DNA from: Victivallales bacterium | GTDB taxonomy: Bacteria; Verrucomicrobiota; Lentisphaeria; Victivallales; UBA1829 | Reading direction: 5' to 3' | DNA: 6,053 nt | Assembly (NCBI GenBank): GCA_016285335.1 | Contig: JAEEQO010000178.1 | Location: 1-6,053 of the forward strand | In this document: positions 6,052 through 6,053 of the stretch, piece after piece | Layout: every line of letters begins with the position of its first letter | How positions within the stretch are numbered: position 1 is the stretch's first letter | Translations under genes and position numbers: made by a program | Notes under the pieces: generated by a model | Seen by the model: the letters and a program-made list of their open reading frames with translations, nothing else | What the model was told of the DNA's origin: nothing | Databases searched by the model: none

Positions 6052-6053
6052 GG
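5494..6053 (-). CDS. BspA-type leucine-rich-repeat (LRR_5) protein, C-terminal part (5' end cut by window)
   Basis: From the window edge the frame is open for 185 codons to a TAA. It consists of seven consecutive 23-residue units with the pattern SVxIPxSVTxI, three variable residues, AF, xxC, xxLT, and a diverged eighth unit beginning EVAIPPNAK. This is the Treponema pallidum/BspA leucine-rich-repeat family (LRR_5), typically secreted or surface proteins that bind host or other cells' molecules. The protein ends in basic residues (KLTKVTKK), with no LPxTG, membrane anchor or recognisable secretion-sorting domain after the repeats. The true start, any signal peptide and the number of repeats lie outside the window. 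A GTG at 5961 inside the repeats is only an internal Val codon, not a start. Function and partner are unknown. Confidence 0.93.
   Translation of the reverse strand, partial: SVAFPDSVTEIEEKAFAGCTGLTSVAFPDGVKEIGTEAFRSCTSLTSVAIPDGVTEISRGAFLGCTGLTSVVIPGSVTTIGFNSFNACAGLASVVIRDGVATIDGRAFEGCSRLTSVVIPDSVTTIRSDAFHGCTSLASVVIPNSVKRIYGKAFDRCFSLAEVAIPPNAKVDEDAFSKLTKVTKK

Noticed and set aside
5494..6053. A CRISPR array, because of the regular repetition
   Set aside because: The repeats are exactly 69 nt, in frame, and encode an unbroken LRR protein; there are no unique spacers between identical repeats.

Overview
The window carries three genes, all on the minus strand and all reading leftward: a BspA-type leucine-rich-repeat (LRR) protein (6053 to 5494, its start lies beyond the right edge), a complete MscS-family mechanosensitive channel (5139 to 4150), and a very large BvgS/EvgS-like hybrid sensor histidine kinase (3897 to 1, its receiver domain runs off the left edge). 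No rRNA, tRNA, CRISPR array, transposase or phage gene was seen.

Organism: coding DNA is GC-rich (about 57-67% in the parts of the genes I sampled by hand, falling to 45-53% in the sensory half of the kinase). The kinase has a signal peptide and large tandem periplasmic ligand-binding domains ahead of one membrane helix, which suggests a Gram-negative cell. The best promoter candidates fit the ordinary sigma-70 consensus (TTGACT-N17-TATATT and TTGATT-N17-TATATT). That argues against Bacteroidota, whose promoters differ, even though BspA-type LRR proteins are common there. A gut or rumen anaerobe of the Lentisphaerota/Kiritimatiellota/Verrucomicrobiota or Spirochaetota kind would fit. This is a low-confidence inference from style, not a homology result.

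Layout, in the direction of transcription (right to left): 6053-5494 LRR tail; 5493-5140 an intergenic stretch with a strong GC hairpin (5404-5435), a good promoter (5359-5387), a nested inverted repeat in the presumed mscS leader (5249-5316), and a second, weaker promoter (5243-5270); 5139-4150 mscS; 4149-3898 a terminator-like hairpin (4072-4137), an imperfect inverted repeat (4014-4047) and a strong promoter (3943-3971) with a ribosome binding site (3907-3910); 3897-1 the sensor kinase.

How the genes relate: each appears to have its own control signals, so they look like neighbouring single-gene units rather than an operon. The kinase senses small solutes in the periplasm and, through PAS and GAF domains, probably internal signals as well. 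MscS releases solutes on hypo-osmotic shock. The LRR protein is probably exported. A functional link between them is not shown by the sequence. I found no clear new multi-gene system. The observations most worth checking are the structured mscS leader, the hairpin at 5404-5435 whose base pairing favours the strand without a gene, the base-composition step inside the kinase, and the 69-nt repeat array of the LRR gene.
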